A DNA stretch of 64,000 nucleotides from Ramlibacter henchirensis (GTDB lineage: Bacteria > Pseudomonadota > Gammaproteobacteria > Burkholderiales > Burkholderiaceae_C): assembly GCF_004682015.1 (NCBI RefSeq), contig NZ_SMLM01000001.1:868001-932000 (forward strand). The letters are read 5' to 3'. The translations under genes were made by a program, and so were the position numbers. How positions within the stretch are numbered: position 1 is the stretch's first letter; every line of letters begins with the position of its first letter. Shown in pieces: positions 40,161 to 48,553 of the stretch. The notes beneath the pieces were generated by a model. The model worked only from the letters and a program-made list of their open reading frames with translations, did no database searches and was not told the origin of the DNA.

Positions 40161-41654
40161 ATGAACGACGCCGCAGGACCGCATCCAGACCTCCTCCTGG
40201 CCGATGCCACCAGCCAGCTCGCTGCACTGGCTGCGCGCAAGGTGTCCGCCGTGGAACTGCTCGAACTGGCCCTGGCGCGGCATCGCGACACGCACGGGGT
40301 GATCAATGCGGTGATCCGCACCGATCCGGAACGCGCGCTGGATGCGGCGCGCGCAACGGACCGTCGGCGTGCCAGGGGCGAACCGCTGGGCCCGCTCGCC
40401 GGCCTGCCGATGACGATCAAGGACACGTTCGACGTGAGCGGGATGGCGGCTTCCTCCGGCCTCGCGGCATTGCAGGATCGCGAAGCGGCGGATGCCGCGT
40501 GCGTGGCGCGGGCCCGGCGCGCCGGTGCCGTTATCTGGGGCAAGACCAACGTGCCAGCAATGGCCGCGGACTGGCAGAGCCGAAACGCTCTGCACGGTAC
40601 GACGCGCAACCCGTGGGACCCCTCGCGCACGCCAGGCGGCTCCTCCGGCGGGGCTGCAGCGGCGCTCGCCGCCGGCCTGACCGCGCTGGAGATCGGCTCC
40701 GACATCGCAGGGTCCCTCCGCGTGCCTGCGAGCTTTTGCGGCGTCTTCTCTCACAAGCCCACCTGGGGACGCATCCCGCAGCACGGACATGTGCCGCCCG
40801 GGCCCGGAGCGCTGGCCGAACGCGACCTCAACGTCGTCGGTCCGATGGCACGGTCCGCGCGGGACCTGCAGCTTCTGATGTCCATCCTCGACGGCGCTGA
40901 CGCGTCGGCGCGAACGATCGCAAGCCTCGAGGGCTTGCGCGTGGGCCTCTGGATCGACGAGCCGGACCTGGCCGTCGATCCCGCGGTGCAGACGGTAATC
41001 AGGCACTTCGGGGGCACGCTGGTGCAGGCCGGCGCCCAGCTCCGGCCGGTGCGGCTGCCCGTGCAACCGCAGAGGGTACTCGACACCTTCCGCGTGCTGC
41101 TCGGCGCGATCATGGCCATGGACCTGCCGCCGAGGATGCAGCGCAGAGTGCGCCGCATGCGGTCGCCTGCGGGCCTGGCACTGAAGCTGGGAATGGGCGG
41201 CGCAGCCGCGCGCATGATCCGCGCCTACACGGCGACGCATGCCGAGTGGCTGGCCGCCGACGAGGCCCGCGCGGGCATGCGCCATCAGGTCGAGCGGATG
41301 TTCGAGAAGGTCGACGTCGTGATCGCGCCCGTCGCGCCGGTGGTGGCCTTCGAGCATGACAAGAGGCCGCTCAACCGGCGTCAACTGCGCTGCTCCGACG
41401 GCAGCCTCCTTTCCTACGACGCGATGTCCCACTGGATCGCGCTGGCCTCCGCCTGCCACCTGCCGGTGACCACCGTCCCGGCCGGGCGCGATGCCTCCGG
41501 CATGCCGGTCGGCGTTCAGGTGATCGGCCCGCGCGGCGCCGACCACCGCACGCTGGCCGTGGCGCGCGCCATCGAGGAATGCCTGGGCGGCTTCGAAGCA
41601 CCGCCGACGTGCATGCGAGATTCCACAACCACCGGAAAAGGTGCGCCACCATGA
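40161..41654 (+). CDS. Amidase signature family hydrolase
   Basis: 497-aa Ser-cisSer-Lys amidohydrolase. The catalytic lysine is K87 (GLPMTIKD), the cis-serine S162 in GGSSGGAAAAL and the nucleophile S185 in GSDIAGSLRVPA, all present. The family hydrolyses amide bonds of many small molecules, including aryl- and fatty-acid amides; the substrate cannot be read from sequence. First gene of a three-gene operon. The next gene's ATG overlaps its stop (ATGA). Confidence 0.9.
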   Translation: MNDAAGPHPDLLLADATSQLAALAARKVSAVELLELALARHRDTHGVINAVIRTDPERALDAARATDRRRARGEPLGPLAGLPMTIKDTFDVSGMAASSGLAALQDREAADAACVARARRAGAVIWGKTNVPAMAADWQSRNALHGTTRNPWDPSRTPGGSSGGAAAALAAGLTALEIGSDIAGSLRVPASFCGVFSHKPTWGRIPQHGHVPPGPGALAERDLNVVGPMARSARDLQLLMSILDGADASARTIASLEGLRVGLWIDEPDLAVDPAVQTVIRHFGGTLVQAGAQLRPVRLPVQPQRVLDTFRVLLGAIMAMDLPPRMQRRVRRMRSPAGLALKLGMGGAAARMIRAYTATHAEWLAADEARAGMRHQVERMFEKVDVVIAPVAPVVAFEHDKRPLNRRQLRCSDGSLLSYDAMSHWIALASACHLPVTTVPAGRDASGMPVGVQVIGPRGADHRTLAVARAIEECLGGFEAPPTCMRDSTTTGKGAPP

Positions 41655-42283
41655 GGATGATCCGCGCGGCCCTTGCAGCCGCAACCCTTGCCGCCACGGC
41701 CACGTGCGCGGTCGCCCAGCCCGTGGAAGCGGCCGGCGTGCGCTTCGATCAGTCGGTGCAGGTGGGCGGCAAGCCCCTCGTGCTCAACGGCGTGGGTGTC
41801 CGGTTCCGCGGCATCTTCAAGGTCGCGGCCATCGCGCTGTACCTAGCGAAGAAGGCCGAGACCGCGGAGGCGGCCCTGGCCCAGCCCGGGCCCAAGCGCA
41901 TCCAGATGGTGATGCTGCGCTCCGTGAGTCCCAACGATGTCGGCCGGGTGCTTTCCAACGGCATCGAAGGAAACGTGACGCGCCAGGAATTCATCGCGGT
42001 GTTGCCCGGGCTGGCCAGGATCGGCGAGGTGGCGTCGCAGCTGAAGACGATGTCGCACGGCGATTCAATCGCGATCGAATGGTCGCCCGAGGGCGGCGGA
42101 GCGAGCTTCTTCGTCAACGGCAACCGCGTCGCGGGGCCATACGGCGACTACGCCGCCTTCACCGGCTTCGCCAAGATCTGGCTCGGCCAGAACCCGATGG
42201 ACAAGCCGCTGAAGGAAGCCTTGCTGGGCAGACCGTCCGCCGCCGCAGGCGCGGTGGACGTGAACCCGTACCACTTCCGTTGA
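41651..42283 (+). CDS. Exported chalcone-isomerase-fold domain protein
   Basis: 210 aa. A signal peptide (ends AVA-QP) is followed by a domain of the bacterial chalcone isomerase-like type (PF16036): GVRFDQSVQVGGKPLVLNGVGVRFR, then KVAAIALYLAKKAETAE. The bacterial members mostly lack known enzymatic activity and may bind fatty or other hydrophobic acids, so the name should not be taken as proof of flavonoid chemistry. It is tightly coupled to the amidase (4-bp overlap) and followed by the PhyH gene. Confidence 0.8.
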   Translation: MRMIRAALAAATLAATATCAVAQPVEAAGVRFDQSVQVGGKPLVLNGVGVRFRGIFKVAAIALYLAKKAETAEAALAQPGPKRIQMVMLRSVSPNDVGRVLSNGIEGNVTRQEFIAVLPGLARIGEVASQLKTMSHGDSIAIEWSPEGGGASFFVNGNRVAGPYGDYAAFTGFAKIWLGQNPMDKPLKEALLGRPSAAAGAVDVNPYHFR

Positions 42284-42311
42284 ATCCAACCACCACACCA
42301 GGAGAAGTCCC

Positions 42312-43301
42312 TTGAGCTACCCGCACGCGCCCGCCCGGGCATTGACCGACGAGGAGATCCGCCGCTACCGGGAGGACGGCGTGATCATGGTGCCCCGCGC
42401 CGTCGACCCCAACTGGCTCGCCATGGCCGAAGCCGGGCTGGAGGAAGCGCGCATCCGCATGTCGCTGCTCGGGCGCTTCATGTCGCGCAAGGTCGAGGGC
42501 TACAAGATGGACATCTTCCTGTGGAAGCGCATCGACGTGCTGCGGGACCTCATCTACTACGGCCCGTTCGCGCACTGGGCCGGGCAGCTCATGGGTTCGC
42601 AGGAGGTGCGGTTCTTCTACGACCAGATGTTCGTGAAGGAACCCGGCACCGATGCGCCGACGCCGTGGCACCAGGACCTGAGCTTCTGGCCGATCCGCGG
42701 CGAGCAGGTCTGTTCGTTCTGGATGCCGATGGACCCGGTGACGCGCGAGAACAGCGGCCTCTTGTACGTGAAGGGCTCGCACAAATGGCCCCAGCGCTTC
42801 AAGGCCGTCTCGCCCGACTACGTGGCCGCGCTCATCGACGACGAGATGGACGACATCCCGGACATCAACGCCGACCCTTCGAAGTACGACCTCGGGGACT
42901 GGGACATGCAGCCGGGCGACATCCTCATGTTCCATCCTCTGACGTTGCACGGCTCCTTCGGCAACTCGTCGCGCACACGGCGCCGGCGCGCGCTCGCCCT
43001 GCGCTGGACCGGCGACGATGTGGTGTACGCACCGACGTCCAAGCGCATGCCGATCAACTACCGCCACGACTCCGTGCCAGGCGGGCCGCTGCGCGGCGCG
43101 GCGTTCCCGCGGATCCTGCCCACGCACATCGAAGCCGAGCGGCTGGCGCGCGTCCGTGTGGAACAGCCGCAGCCCTGCAAGATGTTCCAGTCCGCGGTCA
43201 ACAATGCTGTGTCGGCCCTGAAGCTGTCCGCCAGCGGCGACAAGGTCTCGCGTCTCAAGCAGACATGGACGCCGCCCTCGAAGGCGGACGCGCCGAAATG
43301 A
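42312..43301 (+). CDS. Phytanoyl-CoA dioxygenase (PhyH) family protein
   Basis: 329-aa Fe(II)/2-oxoglutarate-dependent oxygenase-like protein. The iron triad is visible: H120-x-D122 in TPWHQDLSFW and H213 in HPLTLHGSFGN, with a conserved arginine in the RRALALRW strand for 2-oxoglutarate. The start is TTG 42312 with GGAGAAG 4 nt upstream. It would hydroxylate an unactivated carbon of the pathway substrate (inference). Third gene of the amidase operon, closed by a strong terminator. Confidence 0.85.
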   Translation: MSYPHAPARALTDEEIRRYREDGVIMVPRAVDPNWLAMAEAGLEEARIRMSLLGRFMSRKVEGYKMDIFLWKRIDVLRDLIYYGPFAHWAGQLMGSQEVRFFYDQMFVKEPGTDAPTPWHQDLSFWPIRGEQVCSFWMPMDPVTRENSGLLYVKGSHKWPQRFKAVSPDYVAALIDDEMDDIPDINADPSKYDLGDWDMQPGDILMFHPLTLHGSFGNSSRTRRRRALALRWTGDDVVYAPTSKRMPINYRHDSVPGGPLRGAAFPRILPTHIEAERLARVRVEQPQPCKMFQSAVNNAVSALKLSASGDKVSRLKQTWTPPSKADAPK

Positions 43302-43304
43302 AAG

Positions 43305-43326
43305 AAGGGGCCCGCGGGCCCCTTTT
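43305..43326. terminator. Bidirectional terminator (20-bp perfect palindrome)
   Basis: AAGGGGCCCG-CGGGCCCCTT at 43305-43324 is a perfect palindrome followed by TT. It sits between the convergent PhyH and metallo-hydrolase genes and has flanking A/T runs on both strands. Confidence 0.85.
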
Positions 43327-43332
43327 CCTCGT

Positions 43333-44415
43333 TCAGGGCCGCTGGCCCACCTGCAGCGCGGTCCCCGCCGCCCGCAACGTGATCCAGTCCCCATCGGCCG
43401 CGACGTGGATGGGACCCTTGTAGATCCTGCCCGCGTCGCCGATGAACGCCGGCTCCATGCCGCGCGGCACCGGCGGGATCACGTGGCTCAGCACCAGCAA
43501 CTTCACGCCTGCCTGCGCTGCGATCTCCGCGGCCTGCTCGGGGGTGGTGTGGTACGACGGCACGTCGTGCATGATCTGCGCGAGCCGGGAGCGGCCGGCT
43601 TTCGACAGGCCGTTCTGCAGCATGCCGAACATCTTCAGCGACAGCGCTTCGTGCACGAGGATGTCGGCGCCCTGCGCCTCGCGCACCATTGCCGCGGAAG
43701 GCCTGGTGTCGCCGCTCAGGACCACCACGCGGTTCTTGTAGCGGATGCGGTAGCCGACGGCGTCCGTCACCGGCTCGTGCTCCACGGCGAACGCGACGAT
43801 CTCGAGGTCCGGTTCGGAAATGAGCGCGACGCGCCGAGTGGCCGCGGGAAGCTCGAAGGGCCGGGCCTGCGCGCCGAAGCCGGCGGGCGGGAAGTTCTTC
43901 TCGCCGTGGTGCGCGATGCGCCAGCCCTTGTCCAGGGCGTAGGCCTGCGAAAAGCCCTGCAGCATGGGCTCGAGCCCCGGCGGTCCGTACACGGGCAGCG
44001 GCTTCGCGTCCCCGCGCTGGGCCCAGCTTTGCAGCAGCAGCTCGCCGGTGCCGTCGATGTGGTCCGAGTGGTAGTGCGTGAAGAAGAGGGCTTCGGCCTG
44101 GCCGAGGTTGAGCCGCATCCGGCCGATGCTGCGCACCGAGCCGGAGCCCGCATCGAACATGAACATCCTCTTGCCGGCGACGACCACGGTGCACGGCCCG
44201 CCGTGGCGCTCGTCCTGCATCGGGGAGCCGGTGCCGCAAAGGCCGACGTGCAGTCCGTCGGGCAGGGCGGCGAAGGGGTCCGCATTCGCGGTGAGGGTCT
44301 CGATCTCGCGCGCCATCAGGTGCGTACCGATGGCAGCCCGCTGCCACCAGGCGGCGGCCAGCAAGGCTCCCACCAGTACCGCAAACCACAGCGCGAGCTT
44401 CGCAAATCGTGTCAT
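43333..44415 (-). CDS. Membrane-anchored metallo-beta-lactamase-fold hydrolase
   Basis: 360 aa. One N-terminal hydrophobic span (~6-24) suggests an uncleaved anchor or signal. The MBL motif THYHSDHIDG gives H114-x-H116-x-D118-H119, with further ligands in EALSLKMF-type and SHVIPP segments. The overall form is near the RNase Z/arylsulfatase-like group. The start is ATG 44415 with AGGAGA 7 nt upstream; the ATG at 44439 lies at the predicted transcription start and is rejected. It is divergent from the extradiol dioxygenase operon with a shared operator. The substrate is unknown; an ester or lactone is possible. Confidence 0.85.
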   Translation of the reverse strand: MTRFAKLALWFAVLVGALLAAAWWQRAAIGTHLMAREIETLTANADPFAALPDGLHVGLCGTGSPMQDERHGGPCTVVVAGKRMFMFDAGSGSVRSIGRMRLNLGQAEALFFTHYHSDHIDGTGELLLQSWAQRGDAKPLPVYGPPGLEPMLQGFSQAYALDKGWRIAHHGEKNFPPAGFGAQARPFELPAATRRVALISEPDLEIVAFAVEHEPVTDAVGYRIRYKNRVVVLSGDTRPSAAMVREAQGADILVHEALSLKMFGMLQNGLSKAGRSRLAQIMHDVPSYHTTPEQAAEIAAQAGVKLLVLSHVIPPVPRGMEPAFIGDAGRIYKGPIHVAADGDWITLRAAGTALQVGQRP

Positions 44416-44432
44416 CGACGTGTCTCCTGCGT

Positions 44433-44474
44433 TTGACATGAATTAATTATGAGGAGATACTCATAAATATTCAA
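44433..44474. promoter_or_regulatory. Divergent promoters with 20-bp palindromic operator (site 2)
   Basis: The palindrome TTATGAG-GAGATA-CTCATAA is at 44447-44466. On the plus strand a consensus -35 TTGACA (44433-44438) and -10 GATACT (44456-44461, 17-bp spacer) drive the dioxygenase operon. On the minus strand TTGAAT (44474-44469) and CATAAT (44451-44446), also 17 bp apart, drive the metallo-hydrolase. The distance from the plus-strand -35 to the palindrome (8 bp) is identical at site 1. Confidence 0.85.
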
Positions 44475-44485
44475 CCAGCACCGAC

Positions 44486-45649
44486 ATGAGAGACAGCACG
44501 CAGCAACCTGACGCGCGGCCTGAAGCCTTCCAGGCGCCCGTCTTCCATGCGGAGAGCCGCAGGCCCGGGCACGTGAAGCCGCTCTCGCGGCCGGTCCCCC
44601 TGGGCTTCGCGAAGGCGCTCGCCTTCGTGATGTTCGAGAAGCCGGACCTCGAAGCCATCGAGGCCTTCCTGCTCGATTTCGGCATGGCGACCGCGCAGCG
44701 GACGCAGGACGCCGTCGTTATGCGCGGCGCCGGACCGGCACCTTGCATCTATCTGGCACGCAAGGGGCCGAGGTCGCGCTACCTGGGAGCGGCGTTCGAG
44801 GTTGGCGCCGATTACGACTTCGATCGCGTGGTCCGTGAATCGGGCGCCGTCCGTCTCGACCCGGCGCAGATCCCCGGCGGGGGACGCGGCGTTGCGCTGG
44901 CCGATCCGGCCGGCCATGCCGTGTGGCTGGTGACAGGGCAGAAGACCTTCGCTCCGCTGCCGCCGCAGGAGCCGGCGCCGCAGCCGTTCAACCGGCCCGA
45001 GGCCAGGCCGCGCATCAACGAGACCATCCGGTACGCGGCGCTTCCGGCCCAGGTCGTGAAGGCGGGTCACGTTGTGCTGCGCACGACCAAGTTCGCCGAC
45101 ATGACCGGGTGGTACATGCGCCATCTCGGCCTGATCCCGACCGACGTGCAGTACCTGGGCGACGGCTCGCCCAACCTGGCCTTCATGCGGTTCGACCTGC
45201 GCGACACGCCGGCCGACCACCACGCGGTGGTGATCGCCGGCGGAATCGACGACGAGTACGAGCACAGCGCCTACGAGGTGCGCGACCTCGACACGCTTGG
45301 GCTCGGCCAGCAGGCGCTGCGCGCGCGGGGGCACCGGCACCTGTGGGGCATCGGCCGCCACGTCATCGGCAGCCAGCTGTTCGACTACTGGTTCGACCCC
45401 GACGGCGAGGCGATGGAGCACTACGCCGACGGCGACGTGTTCACGCGGGACTACGAAACGCATTACTCGCCCCTCAACCTGAGCGGCCTCTACTCCTGGG
45501 GCGCCGACCTGCCCGAGGCCATGAAACCCAAGCGCAGCCTGGGCACGCTGCTGCGGATCGCGCGCCTCGTGCGCAGCGGACGCCTTTCGCTCGCACGCCT
45601 GAAGCTCCTCGGCCGCGCGTTCCACGCGCCGGCCCGCCCCTGGCTCTGA
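44486..45649 (+). CDS. Type I extradiol (catechol 2,3-) dioxygenase, VOC superfamily
   Basis: 387-aa two-domain vicinal-oxygen-chelate protein. The C-terminal domain keeps the Fe ligands: H195 (KAGHVVLRT), H260 (EHSAYEV) and E311 (DPDGEAMEHYADGD), plus the HLWGIGRHVIGSQLFDYW active-site strand. It should cleave a catechol ring next to one hydroxyl (meta cleavage). The first ~40 residues are an extension not seen in short enzymes. The predicted transcript starts about 18 nt before ATG 44486, leaving little room for a leader. First gene of a six-gene operon. Confidence 0.88.
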   Translation: MRDSTQQPDARPEAFQAPVFHAESRRPGHVKPLSRPVPLGFAKALAFVMFEKPDLEAIEAFLLDFGMATAQRTQDAVVMRGAGPAPCIYLARKGPRSRYLGAAFEVGADYDFDRVVRESGAVRLDPAQIPGGGRGVALADPAGHAVWLVTGQKTFAPLPPQEPAPQPFNRPEARPRINETIRYAALPAQVVKAGHVVLRTTKFADMTGWYMRHLGLIPTDVQYLGDGSPNLAFMRFDLRDTPADHHAVVIAGGIDDEYEHSAYEVRDLDTLGLGQQALRARGHRHLWGIGRHVIGSQLFDYWFDPDGEAMEHYADGDVFTRDYETHYSPLNLSGLYSWGADLPEAMKPKRSLGTLLRIARLVRSGRLSLARLKLLGRAFHAPARPWL

Positions 45650-45666
45650 CCCTTCGCACCGCAACC

Positions 45667-46626
45667 ATGATCCGTCTCATCCACTACCGTCACGGCGGTC
45701 GCCGACAGTGGGGCGTCGTCTTCGGCGATGCCATTGTGCCGCTCGACGGCGATTACGAAACCACGGCCGACGTCGTGACCTCGGGGCTGCAAAGGGCTCG
45801 CACGCTCACCAGCCGCCAGCCCAGCGTGCCGCTGGGCCAGGTCACGCTGCTGTCGCCGGTCACGCCCAACCAGCAGTTCATCTGCCAGGGCATCAACTAC
45901 GCCAGCCACGTGCGCGAGTCGGGCATGGACCCGGCCCAGATCACGTTCAACACGATCTTCACCAAGGCCTCATCGGCGATCTGCCCGGCCGATGCCGACA
46001 TCGTGCGGCCCGCGCGCCACACGCTGCTGGACTATGAGATCGAGCTCGGCCTCGTCATGGCCCGCAAGGTGGACCGCCCGGTGGACGTGACGATGGAGAA
46101 CCTGCACGAATGGTTCGCCGGCATCACCATCGTGAACGACGTGACCGCGCGGGACGTGCAGCTGCCGCAGGGGCAGTTCTACAAGGGCAAGAGCTTCCGC
46201 GGCTTCGGCCCGGTCGGGCCGTACCTCGTCGCGCTGGAGCCGCACGAGTGGCGGCGGCTGCTCGACCTGCGCATGCAGCTCGACGTGAACGGATCGACCC
46301 GGCAGCACGCCTATTGCCGCGAAATGATCTACCGGCCCGACGAGACGCTGTCCGAGCTGTCCCGGCTGCAGGACCTCGGCCCGGGCGACCTCATTGCCAC
46401 GGGCACGCCCGGCGGCTGCGCGGCGCGTGCCCCGTCGAAGATGGTTGCTCTGCTCGCCCGCGTGCTGATGTCCGAGCGCGGCAAGTGGGCCGCCTTCGTT
46501 CGCAAGGGCCGCCGCAACGGCCGCTACCTGAAAGCGGGCGACACCATGTCGCTCTCGATCCGCACCGACGACGGCGCGATCGACCTCGGCCAGCAGCGCT
46601 GCCGCGTCGTCGAAGCAACGGCCTGA
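45667..46626 (+). CDS. Fumarylacetoacetate hydrolase (FAH) family protein
   Basis: 319 aa. Metal ligands of the FAH fold are visible: E124 and E126 in LLDYEIELGLV, then D158 in VNDVTARDVQ, plus the KSFRGFGPVGPYLV loop. The family includes meta-cleavage hydrolases, isomerases and decarboxylases acting on dienoic acids. Following an extradiol dioxygenase, it most likely processes the ring-fission product (inference). It starts 17 bp after the dioxygenase; the next gene starts 16 bp later. Confidence 0.88.
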   Translation: MIRLIHYRHGGRRQWGVVFGDAIVPLDGDYETTADVVTSGLQRARTLTSRQPSVPLGQVTLLSPVTPNQQFICQGINYASHVRESGMDPAQITFNTIFTKASSAICPADADIVRPARHTLLDYEIELGLVMARKVDRPVDVTMENLHEWFAGITIVNDVTARDVQLPQGQFYKGKSFRGFGPVGPYLVALEPHEWRRLLDLRMQLDVNGSTRQHAYCREMIYRPDETLSELSRLQDLGPGDLIATGTPGGCAARAPSKMVALLARVLMSERGKWAAFVRKGRRNGRYLKAGDTMSLSIRTDDGAIDLGQQRCRVVEATA

Positions 46627-46642
46627 CGCAACGACCGGAACC

Positions 46643-48553
46643 ATGAAGATCGACATCAACCTGGCCGGCGGGCTCGACACCATCGAAGCCGTGGAGAGCC
46701 ACCCCTGGCGGCACGAAATCCCCGCCACCGACACCTACGGCATGCTGGCCGCGGCCGAACGCGCGTACGGGGAACGCACGGCCCTGCGCTTCATCATGGG
46801 CGGTGAACCGGACGCGCCCGACTTCTCCTGGACGTACCGGCAACTGCTGCAGCAGGTGACCTGCACGGCGAACGCATTCCACGCGTCGGGGGCCAATCCA
46901 GCCTCGCCGGTCTCGATCCTGCTGCCCAACCTGCCGGAGACGCACTTCGCGCTGTGGGGTGCGCAGGCAGCCTCGGTCGCGAGCCCCATCAACCCGCTGC
47001 TGGACATCGAGCACATCGAAGCGCTCGTCCGCGCCACGGGCAGCCAGACGCTCGTCACGCTCGGCCCGCTGCCCGGCTCGGAGCTCTGGGACAAGGCCGT
47101 GGCGCTCGTCGAGCGCACCGGGTCGATCAAGACCGTCTATGTCGTGGACCCGCGCCGCTACCTGCCCCCGGCCATGCAGCCGGCGGTGGCCGCCTTCCGC
47201 GCCGCCGCGCCGGCAATCCGCCGCGCCGGCGTGCAGTCGCTGGACTTCCACGACGCGATCGCGGGCCAGCCCGCAAGCAGGCTCGTCTCCGCGCGCGCCA
47301 TCCGTGAGACGGACGCATGTGCGTACTTCCATACCGGTGGCACGACCGGCGCGCCCAAGGTCGCCGTGCATACGCACCTGAACGAAACCTTCACCGCTTG
47401 GGCCTGCACGGTCGCCAACAGGAGCGTGCAGCCGGGCGACGTGACCCTCTGCGGACTTCCGCTGTTCCATGTCAACGGAGCCATCGTCACCGGCCTCGCC
47501 GCCTTCCACCGCGGCATGGAAGTGGTGATGCTCACGCCCCAGGGCTACCGCGGCCCCGGCGTGATCCTGAACTTCTGGAAGTTCGTCGAGCGTTTCAAGG
47601 CGCGGTCCTTCAGCGGCGTTCCCACCTTGTACGCGTCGCTGCTGGAGGTGCCGATCGCGGGGGTGCGCATCGATTCGCTGCGGCATGGGCTCTGCGGCGC
47701 CGCGCCGATGCCGCGCGAACTGGTCGAGCGGTTCGAGCGGCTCACCGGCGTGGTCATCACCGAAGGCTACGGGCTCACCGAAGGCGGCTGCGTGTCCTCC
47801 AGCAATCCGCTGGATGGATTGCGCAAGCCGGGCTCCGTGGGCGTGCGCATCCCGTTCCAGCAGATCCGCATCGTGCGCGTCGACGGCGAGGGACGATGGA
47901 CGGGCGACTGCGCGGCCGGCGAGACAGGCGTCGTCGCCCTGCGCGGCCCCAACATCTTCCCCGGCTACCTGGGCTCGACCCACAACGAGGGCCTCTGGGT
48001 GGAGCCGGGATGGATCAACAGCGGCGACCTCGGCCATCTCGACGAGGACGGCTACCTGTTCATCACCGGCCGCGCCAAGGACCTGATCATCCGCGGCGGG
48101 CACAACCTCGACCCCGCGCTCATCGAAGCAGGGCTCGCGAGTCATCCGGCCGTGGCGCTCGCAGCTGCGGTGGGCCAGCCCGATGCGCGCGTGGGTGAGT
48201 TGCCGGTCGCCTTCGTTTCGCTGCGCCCGGGCTGCACCGCGACCGCCGAGGAGCTGATGGACCACGCGCGCGCCACCGTGCCCGAGCGCGCGGCGGTGCC
48301 GGTGCGCATCGAGGTGCTGGAATTCCTGCCGACGACGGCCGTGGGCAAGCTGTCCAAGCTCGCGCTGCGGCTGCGCGCGGTGGACCACGTGTACGCCGGC
48401 GTGCTCGCCAGTGCGGGCGTGCCGGGCAGCGTGGCGTCGCGCCACGACGCCCGGCGCGGCATCGTCGCCGCCGTGAGCTGCGCGCCGGAAGCGAGGGCGC
48501 TCCTGCAGGAACGGTTCGCCACGTTCCCGGTCCCCGTCGAGTTCGTCGCGTGA
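46643..48553 (+). CDS. Acyl-CoA synthetase (AMP-binding family)
   Basis: 636-aa ANL-superfamily ligase. The P-loop HTGGTTGAPKV is at 230-240, EGYGLTEGG is motif A5, SGDLGHLDEDGYLFITGRAKD and GGHNLDPALIE are the hinge and A8 region, and the catalytic lysine is in TAVGKLSK. It would activate an acid of the pathway as a CoA ester. It lies in a cluster with aromatic-ring enzymes, so an aryl- or side-chain acid is likely (inference). Its stop overlaps the next GTG start. Confidence 0.9.
   Translation: MKIDINLAGGLDTIEAVESHPWRHEIPATDTYGMLAAAERAYGERTALRFIMGGEPDAPDFSWTYRQLLQQVTCTANAFHASGANPASPVSILLPNLPETHFALWGAQAASVASPINPLLDIEHIEALVRATGSQTLVTLGPLPGSELWDKAVALVERTGSIKTVYVVDPRRYLPPAMQPAVAAFRAAAPAIRRAGVQSLDFHDAIAGQPASRLVSARAIRETDACAYFHTGGTTGAPKVAVHTHLNETFTAWACTVANRSVQPGDVTLCGLPLFHVNGAIVTGLAAFHRGMEVVMLTPQGYRGPGVILNFWKFVERFKARSFSGVPTLYASLLEVPIAGVRIDSLRHGLCGAAPMPRELVERFERLTGVVITEGYGLTEGGCVSSSNPLDGLRKPGSVGVRIPFQQIRIVRVDGEGRWTGDCAAGETGVVALRGPNIFPGYLGSTHNEGLWVEPGWINSGDLGHLDEDGYLFITGRAKDLIIRGGHNLDPALIEAGLASHPAVALAAAVGQPDARVGELPVAFVSLRPGCTATAEELMDHARATVPERAAVPVRIEVLEFLPTTAVGKLSKLALRLRAVDHVYAGVLASAGVPGSVASRHDARRGIVAAVSCAPEARALLQERFATFPVPVEFVA

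Noticed and set aside
41651..42283. Flavonoid pathway enzyme (true chalcone isomerase)
   Set aside because: Only the fold family is indicated. It is exported, and bacterial members usually lack this activity.
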